A stretch of 64,000 bases of DNA from Polluticoccus soli (GCF_029269745.1 NZ_JARJHT010000001.1:62001-126000); one strand, 5' to 3'; counted from the stretch's first letter, positions 24,484-33,526 are shown. The notes: generated by a model from the sequence alone, not told the origin. Made by a program: numbers and translations.

Positions 24484-25059
24484 TTATTTTTTATAATGCA
24501 ATTGCAATTTCTCTATCTTATCCTTCAGCATCCTGCGCCCTTCGGACAGGTGCCATTTTGAAGTGCCCTCGCTAATGTTCAGCATTTTGCCAATTTCTTT
24601 ATGCGAGAACCCTTCCATAACATACATATTGAAGACCGCCTTAGTAGCATCCGGCAAGGATTGTACCAGCTCCAGCAGCTGGTTGTAATACATCCTGTCT
24701 GCGTGGTCTTTATGTATGAACTGATCTTTTTCCACCAGCACGATCTTTTCATTATAACGTACATTTTGTTTCACATAGTCTGAAACAGCGTGGAAAACTA
24801 TCTTTCTTAACCAACCTTCAAAAGAACCTTGAAAAGTATACTGTTCAATTTTCTGGAAGGCGCGGAGAAAACCATTATTCAGTACCTCTTCTGCCTGCTC
24901 CTGATGATCAATATACCGCCTCACCACGCCCATCATGCGCGAATAGAACAAGTGGTACAACTTTTCCTGTGCACTCCGCTCGTTGCGGATACATGCCTGG
25001 ATGAGCTCTTGTAACTCACTAGTCTGACCGGGTACACTATATGCCAAGGCGACGGACAA
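24484..25059 (-). CDS. ECF-type RNA polymerase sigma factor
   Basis: 191 aa. Region 2 is at about 22-90 (YHLFYSRMMGVVRRYI, AEEVLNNGFLRAFQKIEQY and GSFEGWLRKIVFHAVSDYVKQ). Region 4 is at about 130-185 (LPDATKAVFNMYVMEGFSHKEIGKMLNISEGTSKWHLSEGRRMLKDKI, a helix-turn-helix). No ATG precedes region 2 in frame; the possible starts are TTG at 25059 or 25047, so initiation is non-standard and the exact N-terminus is unsure. It is transcribed with the downstream membrane protein gene (12-nt gap), its likely regulator. Confidence 0.9.
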   Translation of the reverse strand: MSVALAYSVPGQTSELQELIQACIRNERSAQEKLYHLFYSRMMGVVRRYIDHQEQAEEVLNNGFLRAFQKIEQYTFQGSFEGWLRKIVFHAVSDYVKQNVRYNEKIVLVEKDQFIHKDHADRMYYNQLLELVQSLPDATKAVFNMYVMEGFSHKEIGKMLNISEGTSKWHLSEGRRMLKDKIEKLQLHYKK

Positions 25060-25374
25060 GTAACGGGCGTTTTATCAATTTACCATATACATAGACTGAA
25101 TCTATGGTACGCTGGTTGGGTAAACCGCCGTTTATATTTTAAGGATGAACAATTGATTTGCTGCTGCTAAGATAAAATTTAAGGGCCGAACTGCATAATT
25201 AAACCATATGAACCTCGTTTCACACAGCCCTCAAGATCAATATATAGCAAACGGCGTGCCGTGTGAACCGGCTATATAAGAGCACATTTAATATTTTATT
25301 TGGTGCTTTTTAAGGGGTTTTAACACCCGATGGTAGATGTTTTTTAGCAAATGGATGGGATAAAACGAAGAGGT
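25060..25374. other. 315-base divergent spacer
   Basis: Lies between the sigma factor gene and the small lipoprotein gene. It carries an imperfect inverted repeat around ACCATA...TATGGT (25081-25108) near the sigma gene, and otherwise nothing I can name. No gene-like frame is visible. Confidence 0.4.
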
Positions 25375-25518
25375 ATGAAAACACTAATTTATATCGTAGC
25401 GGCTGTATTGACCCTGAGTTTCGCTTCGTCGTGCGTTTCAGGTCCGAAAGAGGCCCGCAAAGACAATGTGAACTATTGGAAGCACGGCGATAAAGACGAA
25501 TGGTATGATGGGGATTAA
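25375..25518 (+). CDS. very small lipoprotein (47 aa)
   Basis: An ATG frame encoding MKTLIYIVAAVLTLSFASSC, a textbook lipoprotein signal with the lipobox Cys at residue 20. A 27-residue charged tail follows (GPKEARKDNVNYWKHG, then KDEWYDGD). A purine-rich AAGAGG lies 4 nt before the ATG and a strong terminator follows 21 nt after the stop. Both ends of a transcription unit are thus present. No family is recognised. It is probably anchored in the inner or outer membrane. Confidence 0.78.
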   Translation: MKTLIYIVAAVLTLSFASSCVSGPKEARKDNVNYWKHGDKDEWYDGD

Positions 25519-25539
25519 TACGGCTTAGTAATAAAATAA

Positions 25540-25566
25540 AAAAGGGCTGCAGATGCAGCCCTTTTC
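25540..25566. terminator. bidirectional intrinsic terminator
   Basis: AAAAGGGCTGC and its exact complement around AGAT. It serves the small lipoprotein gene on the plus strand and the convergent T9SS gene ending at 25585. Confidence 0.88.
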
Positions 25567-25584
25567 GTATAGAAGTGTTTCATT

Positions 25585-27945
25585 TTATCGTAACAAAGTC
25601 ACGTTGCCGGTATAGTTCTCAGATACGTTGTTTTTGAAAGTAACAGCGATCTGGTAGATATAAACACCCAGCGGCTGAGGTTCATTGTTGAACATGCCAT
25701 CCCAGCCACGGCCATCGATGGTAGATGTTTCAAACACTTTCTGCCCCCAGCGGTTGAAGATGGTCATAGAGAAATTCTTCACACCTTTCGACAGTATCTG
25801 GCGTGGCAGGAAATAATCATCCAGACCGTCGCCATTTGGCGTAAATGCATTCGGAATGTTCACATAGCAATTCTTAAATACCATAATACTGTCAGTAGTA
25901 ACGCAACCGTCCACTTCAACCGAAGCAGCATACACACCTGGATGACGAACCAGCAGGTCTGAAGTTGTATCACGTTTCACATCGGTGTTCCACCTATATC
26001 TTGCCAACGGATTAGCTGCATTGAAAAGATCCCGGATCAATACCGGCGCACCATTAGGACAGATGCTTGTATCCGGACCGAGGTCGAGCAATGGATAGGC
26101 ATGCACCACCATATCGCGGGTAGTGGTAGCATCCGGACATACGCGGTTGAACGTCGTAAACTTAACCGGGTAGGTACCAGGAATATCAAAACCATGTTGT
26201 GTGATCGGTGTATCGGCAACTTTGTTTCCGTCACCAAATTCCCACAGCTGGGTCACCGAACCGAAGCGCTCATAGACACCTGAGAAGTTGATCTTATCAC
26301 CCGCGCATACCGTACTATCACTGACAGTGAAAGATATTGGCCCCGTGGAATCGATAAACATCCACCGCTGCGCTGAGTCTTTACAACCCAGATAATCGGT
26401 TACAGTCAACGTCGCCAGGTATACCCCTTGCTCATGGTAGGTAAATTGCGCGTCGAAAGTTTGCGCGGTATCTCCGAACTTAGTTTTAAACTGCCACAAG
26501 TAGGTGTGTGTAGGACCAGTTGCAGCCGAAGACTTGTTGAAAAAGTCAATCAGCGTATGTTGACAAACTGTGTCGCCCGATACATCAAACGCCGCCCTTA
26601 CCGGGTGGTTGAAGATGATTCGTTGTGTCATAGAGTCATTACAAACACCATTACCAACCACTATCTTCACGTCCACCGTATCCGGAATGGTATCGGTCAA
26701 TACGTGTGGCTTGTAGATGATCGTAAGTGGATTGCCTAAAGTATCTACAAGGTTTGTTGTTGGAATACCGCCATTAACCGGGTTAAAGTATATGTAGGTC
26801 TTGTTGTTACCGGTAGAATTATTTGTGATCTTAACTGTATCCTGCGTACAACCATAGGTGTAGGTTACGCCCATTGTGGCCGTAACATCAGGAAGCATGT
26901 TGATCGGGTAAATAGTTGTATCCGAAACACAACCTGCCTGCGATATTGCATATACGCGATATGTACCCGCATCAGTAGGCTGAATGTTCGGGAATACAAG
27001 CGATTGGCTGTTTAACAATCCCGGAAGACTACCGCCATACCAGTAGTATTGAATACCACCTGCACCTGTTGATGCTGCTTCTACTTCCAGCGGCATATTT
27101 TTACAAGTTGGATTGTTACCAACTTTCACGCTTACGTTTGGCGGGATCGGGGTTGGCTTTGTAGCTACGATAACTTCAGTAGAATCTTTAAAAGTACAGC
27201 TACCCCATGTCACATCTACTGCATACCAGCCACCCTGGTTCAGCAATATTGGGTTACGGCTTACGTTAGGGCCAGTTGCTGTCCACAATTGTGGGCCATG
27301 CCAGTTGAACGTAGCGCCGGGGAAATTAGTAGCACTCAGCTTTAGTTCCCTGTTGGCGCAAGGATTGTTGCTGGTAACCTTCAATGTCTGCGAACAGCTG
27401 TCGATCTGGAACTCGATCTGGTAAACCACGCCGTTAGGATTTGAACTGTTGTTGTATACAGTAAAATCATTGATGAGGTTAGGAGTATTTTCGAGTGTAA
27501 CAATAGCACCTGCTCCAAGGCCACCCGGGCTTGTGGATGTCACTTCACCACTACCAGTCACGGTAAATGTGTTATTCATACCACATGGACCGGGATAGTG
27601 TGTCAGGTCTGTTGCTGCAACGGGCCTTGGTGTACCGTTAATCGAAAAAAGGATAGCATCGGCTGTGTGCAGCTCAACCATAGTTACACGGACATGCGTT
27701 ACCGGGGTATTAAAATGGTACGTCCATCCCTGCGCAGCACCATAGGCACCAGCATAATACGGACCTACACCGCAATAACTTGTGGCAGATGACGGCCAGT
27801 TACCGGGACCTACAGGAGTAACTGTGATCAAATTTCCGTTCACAGTCTGGCTACCTGATGCATACTGCGTTATAGGGTAATACACCGCGAGCACCTTGGT
27901 AGATATTAAACCTAAGAGCGCGACGAGGGACAGTAATTTACGCAT
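25585..27945 (-). CDS. T9SS type-B (gliding-motility-type C-terminus) PKD protein, paralog A
   Basis: 786 aa with a signal peptide (about 1-20). The N-terminal domain (21-190, VYYPITQYASG) is homologous to that of the type-A protein at 12019-14619. Ig-like modules follow, and then PKD-like repeats (about 380-620, with FDVSGDTVCQ, YLWQFKTKFGD and WEFGDGNKVAD). The last 95 residues are a type-B sorting domain: NIPNAFTPNGDGLDDYF, FNRWGQKVFE, GWDGMFNNEPQPLGVYIYQI and a final VTLLR. Exported by T9SS to the surface or medium. It shares its C-terminal half with the protein at 28731-30560; pth lies between them on the other strand. Confidence 0.9.
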   Translation of the reverse strand: MRKLLSLVALLGLISTKVLAVYYPITQYASGSQTVNGNLITVTPVGPGNWPSSATSYCGVGPYYAGAYGAAQGWTYHFNTPVTHVRVTMVELHTADAILFSINGTPRPVAATDLTHYPGPCGMNNTFTVTGSGEVTSTSPGGLGAGAIVTLENTPNLINDFTVYNNSSNPNGVVYQIEFQIDSCSQTLKVTSNNPCANRELKLSATNFPGATFNWHGPQLWTATGPNVSRNPILLNQGGWYAVDVTWGSCTFKDSTEVIVATKPTPIPPNVSVKVGNNPTCKNMPLEVEAASTGAGGIQYYWYGGSLPGLLNSQSLVFPNIQPTDAGTYRVYAISQAGCVSDTTIYPINMLPDVTATMGVTYTYGCTQDTVKITNNSTGNNKTYIYFNPVNGGIPTTNLVDTLGNPLTIIYKPHVLTDTIPDTVDVKIVVGNGVCNDSMTQRIIFNHPVRAAFDVSGDTVCQHTLIDFFNKSSAATGPTHTYLWQFKTKFGDTAQTFDAQFTYHEQGVYLATLTVTDYLGCKDSAQRWMFIDSTGPISFTVSDSTVCAGDKINFSGVYERFGSVTQLWEFGDGNKVADTPITQHGFDIPGTYPVKFTTFNRVCPDATTTRDMVVHAYPLLDLGPDTSICPNGAPVLIRDLFNAANPLARYRWNTDVKRDTTSDLLVRHPGVYAASVEVDGCVTTDSIMVFKNCYVNIPNAFTPNGDGLDDYFLPRQILSKGVKNFSMTIFNRWGQKVFETSTIDGRGWDGMFNNEPQPLGVYIYQIAVTFKNNVSENYTGNVTLLR

Positions 27946-28122
27946 GTTCAGATTTTTTGTGCGTTTAAATATAAAGGTTAATAATGTAGTATATCTTTTA
28001 GAGAAGCTGGTACTTCCCGCTTAAAAATACTAAAAAAGTTAAGATTTCGATAACACTCAGCAAAAATTCTTATCGTTTTAATCCACAATCTCTGCAAACA
28101 AATCCGCCTTATCTTCGCATCC

Positions 28123-28683
28123 ATGAAATTTTTAATTGCCGGGCTTGGAAACATCGGTCCGGAGTATGACAGTACCCGCCACAACATCGGATTTGACGTC
28201 GCCGACGCCTTTGTTATTAAACACGGAGGCAATTTCAACTTAAGTAGACATGCGTTTATGGCAGAATGTAAGTGGAAAGGCAAAGTTTTTTTTGTTATTA
28301 AACCTACCACTTATATGAACCTGAGCGGCAAGGCTTTAAAGTACTGGATAGATAAAGAAAAAATACCATTAGAAAACGTCCTGGTGCTGGTGGATGAGAT
28401 CGCTTTACCAGTAGGTAAACTTCGCATGCGGTCAGGCGGCAGCAGCGGCGGCCATAACGGACTGAAAAACATAGAATTACTGCTACAAACAGAACAATAC
28501 CCAAGGTTGCGTTTTGGCGTCGGCAACGATTTCCCGAAAGGCAGGCAGGCGGAGTTTGTTCTGGGCCGCTGGAAAAGTGACGAGATGCCCGCCGTAAAAG
28601 ATGGCGTGCTAAAAAGTATAGAGGCCATAGAATGTTTCGCCTCACAAGGCTTGAGCAAAGCAATGACTTTATACAATAAATAG
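28123..28683 (+). CDS. pth: peptidyl-tRNA hydrolase
   Basis: 186 aa. It releases tRNA from stalled peptidyl-tRNA in the cytoplasm and is normally essential. Motifs: GLGNIGPEYDSTRHNIGFD with the catalytic His (usual GLGNPG, here Ile for Pro), TTYMNLSGKAL, LVDEIALPVGKLRMR carrying the catalytic Asp, and GGSSGGHNGLKN. Length is normal. It is a single gene flanked by convergent and divergent T9SS type-B genes, and is followed by a strong terminator. Confidence 0.97.
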   Translation: MKFLIAGLGNIGPEYDSTRHNIGFDVADAFVIKHGGNFNLSRHAFMAECKWKGKVFFVIKPTTYMNLSGKALKYWIDKEKIPLENVLVLVDEIALPVGKLRMRSGGSSGGHNGLKNIELLLQTEQYPRLRFGVGNDFPKGRQAEFVLGRWKSDEMPAVKDGVLKSIEAIECFASQGLSKAMTLYNK

Positions 28684-28712
28684 AAAAGCCGGCACAAACG
28701 CCGGCTTTTTTT
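28684..28712. terminator. intrinsic terminator after pth
   Basis: GCCGGC pairs with GCCGGC within an A-rich/T-rich extended stem (AAAAGCCGGC), 6-nt loop, seven T residues. It also faces the convergent T9SS gene ending at 28731. Confidence 0.9.
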
Positions 28713-28730
28713 CTCTCAGAGACATTCCTC

Positions 28731-30560
28731 TTATCGTAATAGTGTCACATTCCCTTCGTAGTGTTCCTGGGCGCCGTTCACAAAATTCACATCTATCAGG
28801 TACACATACACGCCCAGTGGTTGCGGGGTATTATTAAAGCTGCCATCCCAGCCACGGCCGTCGGCAGTAGTTGATTCAAACACCTTTTGTCCCCAGCGGT
28901 TGAATATCAGCATTTTGAAATCCGTTACACCAGAAGACAACAGTTGACGCGGCAGGAAATAATCGTCATGACCATCGCTGTTCGGTGTAAATGCGTTAGG
29001 TACGTTGATATAACAATTGTTGGCCACTACTACAGTATCTGTAGCAGCGCAACCATCGATCTCAACCGTTGCTGAATATGCGCCCGGGTGACGGGCTACA
29101 ATTGACGCACCGGTATTGTCTCCCCGGCTGTTCCATTTCCATTTTGCCAGGGGGTTACCATTGTTGATACGATCTGTAAGGATCACCGGCTTGCCATTTA
29201 CACAGATGCTTGTATCGGGACCGAGGTCAATGATCGGAAAGGGTTTTACTATGATCGTCTTGTTGAATTGCACTTTGGGGCACACACGATACATTGCCTC
29301 GAAAACAACATTATAGATGCCAGCCCGGTCATAACCGTAGTTAAAACCTGGCACGTTATGCACAACGTTGCCATCACCCATTGTCCACGTGGTACCTGTA
29401 TTGCCTATCTGCATAAATGTTCCGGAGAAGTTGAGCGTTTGACCAGCGCAAAGCTCGTCGATAGACGATTCAAAACTTATAGCACCGGTTGAGTCTACGA
29501 CTATCAGGTGCTCGGTAGAATCCATACAGCCAATATAGTCTGTTGCTATCAACTTAGCCCTGTACTCTCCCGCCCTCGCATATACATAGGTAGGATCCAC
29601 GACCGCATCTGTTCCACCATCCCTGAAGTTCCATTTATAACCGGGAAGAATCGCAGGCACATAAGCTGTGGTATTGGTGAATGTGATCGGTGTGTTCTGG
29701 CAAATACTATCGTCGCTCACAACAAAGTTGGCTTTAACACTGTGATTGAAATTGACGATCTGCAAACTGGTATCACGGCAAACTCCATTCGTTACGATCA
29801 GTCTCACAGTATAGGAGCCCTGGCTTTTATAAATGTGCAATGGATCTGAATCTATTCCAGTACCACCATCACCAAATGTCCACTCGCTTGCATTGTGACC
29901 GGTAGAGTTATTGGTAAATTTGACGGAATCTTCATCGCAACCTAACATCACGGTTGTAGCAAAATCAGAATTTACCTGCGGGTGAACATTTATCGGAACG
30001 ATGAACGGATCTGACGTACATCCCGCTGTGCTGGTAACGGTTACACTATAATTACCCGCATCTGCAGGTGTCATACCGGCGCGAGTAGCGACGTTGGTTG
30101 TAGTACTCGTAAAAGCCCAACCTCCGGGACCAGCCCAATCGTACGTAGCACCGATGCCGCTGGCCGAGTTGGCAACAAAGACCTCATCCTCTCCCACACA
30201 AATTGGCGACTTATGATTTACACTATTTATGGTGGGTGTGATCTGAACGAAAACGTTGACATTAGCCGTGTAGGTACACGCGCCAAGCGTCATCGTAACC
30301 GAATATATACCGCTGTGCCCCCCCACAGTGACGCCGGTAAGTGTTTGAGACGACGGACCGCCGGGTACGATACCGCTACCTGCAGGACCGGTCCATGTAT
30401 ATGTAGCTCCCGGATAGTTGGTTGCGCTGAGAGTGAGCGATCTGCCGGTGCAGATAACACCCGGTGAAACATTCAAAGCAAAAGGATCTATGCACTGCGC
30501 GATAGCCTGCGCAGACAATATCGCAGACAGTGCGAGTAAGGGTAAAAACTTAAAGGTCAT
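28731..30560 (-). CDS. T9SS type-B PKD protein, paralog B
   Basis: 609 aa with a signal peptide (about 1-21, ending AQAIAQ). Two Ig-like modules follow (about 30-190, CTGRSLTLSATNYPGATYTWTGP), then PKD-like repeats (200-440; SEWTFGDGG, YKWNFRDGG and WTMGDGN). The type-B sorting domain matches paralog A almost residue for residue (NVPNAFTPNSDGHDDYF, FNRWGQKVFES, GWDGSFNNTPQPLGVYVYLI, final VTLLR). It lacks the VYYPIT N-terminal domain of paralog A. A surface or secreted protein of unknown ligand. Confidence 0.9.
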   Translation of the reverse strand: MTFKFLPLLALSAILSAQAIAQCIDPFALNVSPGVICTGRSLTLSATNYPGATYTWTGPAGSGIVPGGPSSQTLTGVTVGGHSGIYSVTMTLGACTYTANVNVFVQITPTINSVNHKSPICVGEDEVFVANSASGIGATYDWAGPGGWAFTSTTTNVATRAGMTPADAGNYSVTVTSTAGCTSDPFIVPINVHPQVNSDFATTVMLGCDEDSVKFTNNSTGHNASEWTFGDGGTGIDSDPLHIYKSQGSYTVRLIVTNGVCRDTSLQIVNFNHSVKANFVVSDDSICQNTPITFTNTTAYVPAILPGYKWNFRDGGTDAVVDPTYVYARAGEYRAKLIATDYIGCMDSTEHLIVVDSTGAISFESSIDELCAGQTLNFSGTFMQIGNTGTTWTMGDGNVVHNVPGFNYGYDRAGIYNVVFEAMYRVCPKVQFNKTIIVKPFPIIDLGPDTSICVNGKPVILTDRINNGNPLAKWKWNSRGDNTGASIVARHPGAYSATVEIDGCAATDTVVVANNCYINVPNAFTPNSDGHDDYFLPRQLLSSGVTDFKMLIFNRWGQKVFESTTADGRGWDGSFNNTPQPLGVYVYLIDVNFVNGAQEHYEGNVTLLR

Positions 30561-30650
30561 GACGGTGTTTTTTTACATAGACATCTCATTTTTAAAAAAT
30601 GTTTGCTACAAATGATGATTTTTTACCCGCAGTTAAAAATTTTAATGTCT

Positions 30651-30682
30651 TTTGGCGATTAGGAAAAACCCGGTTAGCTTTG
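30651..30682 (+). promoter_or_regulatory. promoter of the MATE transporter gene
   Basis: TTTG at 30651-30654, a 20-nt spacer, then TAGCTTTG at 30675-30682, a full TAnnTTTG match. The predicted transcript start near 30689 leaves a leader of about 120 nt before the ATG at 30811. This also excludes the earlier TTG start at 30652. Confidence 0.75.
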
Positions 30683-30810
30683 CTGTCTTCAATTTCAGCG
30701 AACTATGGTGTTCTAATTCCACCGGACCCGGACCCGGCATTTTAATCCCGATACTGCAGGCCCGGTCTTTGCAAACCCTGCTATTCATCATCAACCAAAA
30801 AACATCTTTC

Positions 30811-32223
30811 ATGACTGAACGTGCACAAAAATCACGTGCGCTACATATTGTTGGCCTTTTGAAAACCGCCGTCACCGGGCAGGAGAAAGAATTTACCACC
30901 GGTAGCATCGATAAAGCCATCTTCATGCTCTCTGTACCTATGATACTGGAAATGCTGATGGAATCGCTGTTTGCCGTAGTAGACGTATTTTTTGTAGGCA
31001 AGCTGGGTGTAGAGGCAGTAGCTACCGTAGGACTGACAGAATCAATGCTCACCATTATTTATTCCATCGGCATCGGCCTGAGCATGGGTGCTACTGCATT
31101 GGTGGCCCGCCGCACTGGGGAAAAGAACATGAATGCAGCATCGCACGCAGCTATGCAGGCTATCTATGTAGTGCTGGTAATAGCATTGTTGATAAGCATA
31201 CTCGGTATATTTTTTGCCAAAGACCTGCTGTTACTAATGGGTGCCGCGCCGGAAATGGTCGCTAAAAATTATCGCTATACCCAGATCTTGCTAGGTAGCA
31301 ATTTCGTGATCATGCTGCTGTTTATGATCAACGGCATCTTCCGCGGCGCCGGAGACGCTTCGATCGCTATGCGTTCGCTATGGCTGGCCAATATCCTGAA
31401 TATCATCCTCTGCCCTACCCTCATTAACGGGTTTGGACCAATACCTGCTCTTGGACTGACCGGCGCCGCCCTGGCCACAACCATCGGCCGTGGCACAGGT
31501 GTGCTTTACCAGGTGTATCATCTATATATCGGCAAAGGAATTATCAAAGTAAAACCGCAACACCTGAAGCTGGACCCGCCTATTATGGGTAACCTGCTAA
31601 AGATCGCTTCAGGCGGAACGGCACAGTTCCTCATTGCATCTGCCAGCTGGATATTCCTGATACGTATCCTGTCGCACTTCGGCAGCAATGCGCTGGCGGG
31701 CTATACGATCGCCATCCGGGTGATCGTGTTTGCCATATTACCCGCCTGGGGCATGGCCAACGCGGCCGCAACCCTGGTCGGGCAAAACCTCGGCGCGCAA
31801 CAACCCGAGCGTGCCGAACGATCAGTATGGAGAACGGCCTATTTCAATATGCTTTTCCTGGCGGGTGTCACAGTGTTATTCTTTTTCCTGGCCGAACCGA
31901 TAGTGCGCATCTTCAACAACAATGAAGAAGTGGTGAGTAATGGAACTCTTTGCCTTCGGATAGTGTGCCTTGGCTACATTTTTTATGCTTACGGCATGGT
32001 TATCTCCCAATCCTTCAACGGCGCCGGCGATACCAGGACCCCCACAATACTGAACGTGTTTGGCTTCTGGATGTTCCAGATACCACTGGCCTACGTACTT
32101 GCTATTGTGATGAAATTGGGGCCTGTCGGCGTATTCTCTGCCATCTCTATTGCTGAAAGTGCGATCGCCATAGCGGCGATCTTAATTTTCCGACAGGGCA
32201 AATGGAAATCCGTAAAGCTGTAA
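30811..32223 (+). CDS. MATE-family multidrug/cation efflux transporter
   Basis: 470 aa from the ATG at 30811; an upstream TTG at 30652 overlaps the promoter and is rejected. Twelve membrane segments in two MATE repeats. Typical blocks are MILEMLMESLFAVVDVFFVGKLG, GIGLSMGATALVARRTGE, GIFRGAGDAS in the first half and AILPAWGMANAAATLVGQNLGA, QSFNGAGDTRTPT in the second. MATE proteins export organic cations in exchange for Na+ or H+ across the inner membrane; the substrate is not predictable. The leader of about 120 nt may carry regulation. Confidence 0.93.
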   Translation: MTERAQKSRALHIVGLLKTAVTGQEKEFTTGSIDKAIFMLSVPMILEMLMESLFAVVDVFFVGKLGVEAVATVGLTESMLTIIYSIGIGLSMGATALVARRTGEKNMNAASHAAMQAIYVVLVIALLISILGIFFAKDLLLLMGAAPEMVAKNYRYTQILLGSNFVIMLLFMINGIFRGAGDASIAMRSLWLANILNIILCPTLINGFGPIPALGLTGAALATTIGRGTGVLYQVYHLYIGKGIIKVKPQHLKLDPPIMGNLLKIASGGTAQFLIASASWIFLIRILSHFGSNALAGYTIAIRVIVFAILPAWGMANAAATLVGQNLGAQQPERAERSVWRTAYFNMLFLAGVTVLFFFLAEPIVRIFNNNEEVVSNGTLCLRIVCLGYIFYAYGMVISQSFNGAGDTRTPTILNVFGFWMFQIPLAYVLAIVMKLGPVGVFSAISIAESAIAIAAILIFRQGKWKSVKL

Positions 32224-32269
32224 AAAGCGGCACAAAAAATGTATGTTTGAACCGTATAACTACTATTAA

Positions 32270-32590
32270 ATGAAAAAGCTAAACCTCCCACTTATTGCAA
32301 CACTTGCATTGTTTGCAAGCCTGATATTTGCCTCGTGCAAGAAAGACCATACCTGCGAATGCAACGTGGGCGTTATTACCTACGATACGACTATTAATTT
32401 CGTGATCGAAGACCAGACCAATAAAAATGCTAAACGCATGTGTGAAAATAACGAGTCGACGCTCAAGACCTATACCGCAACAATGCTAAACGCACTGCTG
32501 GGGGGCTTCACTGCAGACTCAAGCATGGGTGGCATACCACAATTTACGTTTACGCCCGCCATGGTCAATGCTAGTTGCGAATTGAAATAA
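32270..32590 (+). CDS. small lipoprotein, hypothetical
   Basis: 106 aa. The signal peptide has a lipobox, LIFASC, with Cys at about residue 22, followed by KKDHTCECNVG. Four more Cys in the mature part suggest disulfides. No family is recognised. A -7-like TATGTTTG sits at 32242-32249, 20 nt before the ATG, suggesting its own promoter, and a terminator follows directly. Likely anchored in the envelope. Confidence 0.78.
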   Translation: MKKLNLPLIATLALFASLIFASCKKDHTCECNVGVITYDTTINFVIEDQTNKNAKRMCENNESTLKTYTATMLNALLGGFTADSSMGGIPQFTFTPAMVNASCELK

Positions 32591-32592
32591 CT

Positions 32593-32621
32593 AAAAAGCC
32601 TGCTCTTCGCAGGCTTTTTTT
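32593..32621. terminator. intrinsic terminator between convergent genes
   Basis: AAAAAGCCTGC pairs with GCAGGCTTTTT, 5-nt loop, ending in seven T residues. Shared by the lipoprotein gene and the convergent FkbM gene. Confidence 0.9.
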
Positions 32622-33462
32622 ATAAGCTTTTATTGATGCAAAGGAAATTGGTGGTGATAAAGAGTTCGTAAGTTTCTTTATATCCATCCAGCTTCTGAAT
32701 GCCATCCTTCAATATCAGGTAGATGTCGAACTGGCTATTCAGTAAGTAGTAGAAGTCCTGGAAGAAAGTGCGCGAGTCTATATTGCAGCCGCCAAATTCA
32801 AACTGGATATATTTCACTTTGGGTAGCATATTTGATGCACCTTCCAGCACTTTCAACTCGTGACCTTCAACGTCCAGTTTCAAAAAGTCGATCGCCTCAA
32901 TCCCGTTATCAACACAAAATTCGTCCAGGGCGGAAAAACTGGCCATTTCAGCGATGTTAAAATCCTTTCCAAAATGATCCATACGTCGCTTATATACGCT
33001 GGTCATGCCTGACAGCTCTGCGTCCTGGAACAGCTCGATCTCGCAGGCAGTGTTACTCAAACCAAAATTGTGCAGGTGTATATTGCTACCACGATAAGGT
33101 TCAAGTGTTTCCTCCAGCTTAACAAAGGTCTTGGGCGAAGGTTCGAAGGAATGCAAATCAACCTTGCTGCTGCCGAAAATATCCAGGATGCCCTTTGCAT
33201 AGTTGCCGACATTGGCACCAACGTCGAAAACAACCACCTTCTCTTTCGACTCAAACTTTTGCTTTAGCAGTTGTAATACAGCAAACTCACCACTGTCGTG
33301 CACGTCACTGCCGCCGCCAATATTCATGCCCCGTATGCTGAGCTCATAGAGTCGCCTGAAGGCATAGTACTTTTCTTTTTTTCCAACGTACGGAACGAGG
33401 AATTTATCGATCAGTTTGAATATTAAACCTAACATCTGCAGACTTTGTGCTAAAGTAGGCAT
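32620..33462 (-). CDS. FkbM-family SAM-dependent methyltransferase
   Basis: 280 aa from the ATG at 33462. A longer frame from 33525 would start inside the terminator of the preceding gene. The central methyltransferase domain (about 70-260) shows motif I VVFDVGANVGNYAKGIL, motif II LHSFEPSPKTF and the FkbM block IDFLKLDVEGHELKVLEGA. FkbM proteins O-methylate sugars or other polar products; the acceptor is unknown. It lies downstream of, and probably separate from, the P5C dehydrogenase gene. Confidence 0.88.
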   Translation of the reverse strand: MPTLAQSLQMLGLIFKLIDKFLVPYVGKKEKYYAFRRLYELSIRGMNIGGGSDVHDSGEFAVLQLLKQKFESKEKVVVFDVGANVGNYAKGILDIFGSSKVDLHSFEPSPKTFVKLEETLEPYRGSNIHLHNFGLSNTACEIELFQDAELSGMTSVYKRRMDHFGKDFNIAEMASFSALDEFCVDNGIEAIDFLKLDVEGHELKVLEGASNMLPKVKYIQFEFGGCNIDSRTFFQDFYYLLNSQFDIYLILKDGIQKLDGYKETYELFITTNFLCINKSL

Positions 33463-33471
33463 TATTGGCCT

Positions 33472-33505
33472 AAAAAAGCTGAGCCTGCTATCAAGCAGGC
33501 TCAGC
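33472..33505 (-). terminator. intrinsic terminator of the P5C dehydrogenase gene
   Basis: An 11-bp perfect stem, GCTGAGCCTGC with its complement, and a 6-nt loop, followed on the minus strand by six T residues. It lies in the spacer before the FkbM gene. Confidence 0.9.
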
Positions 33506-33526
33506 GGTATAGAACTTATTGGCAAA

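Noticed and set aside
30689-30810. Known riboswitch class (guanidine, TPP, SAM) in the MATE leader
   Set aside because: None of the conserved core blocks of these classes is present; kept only as an unexplained leader.
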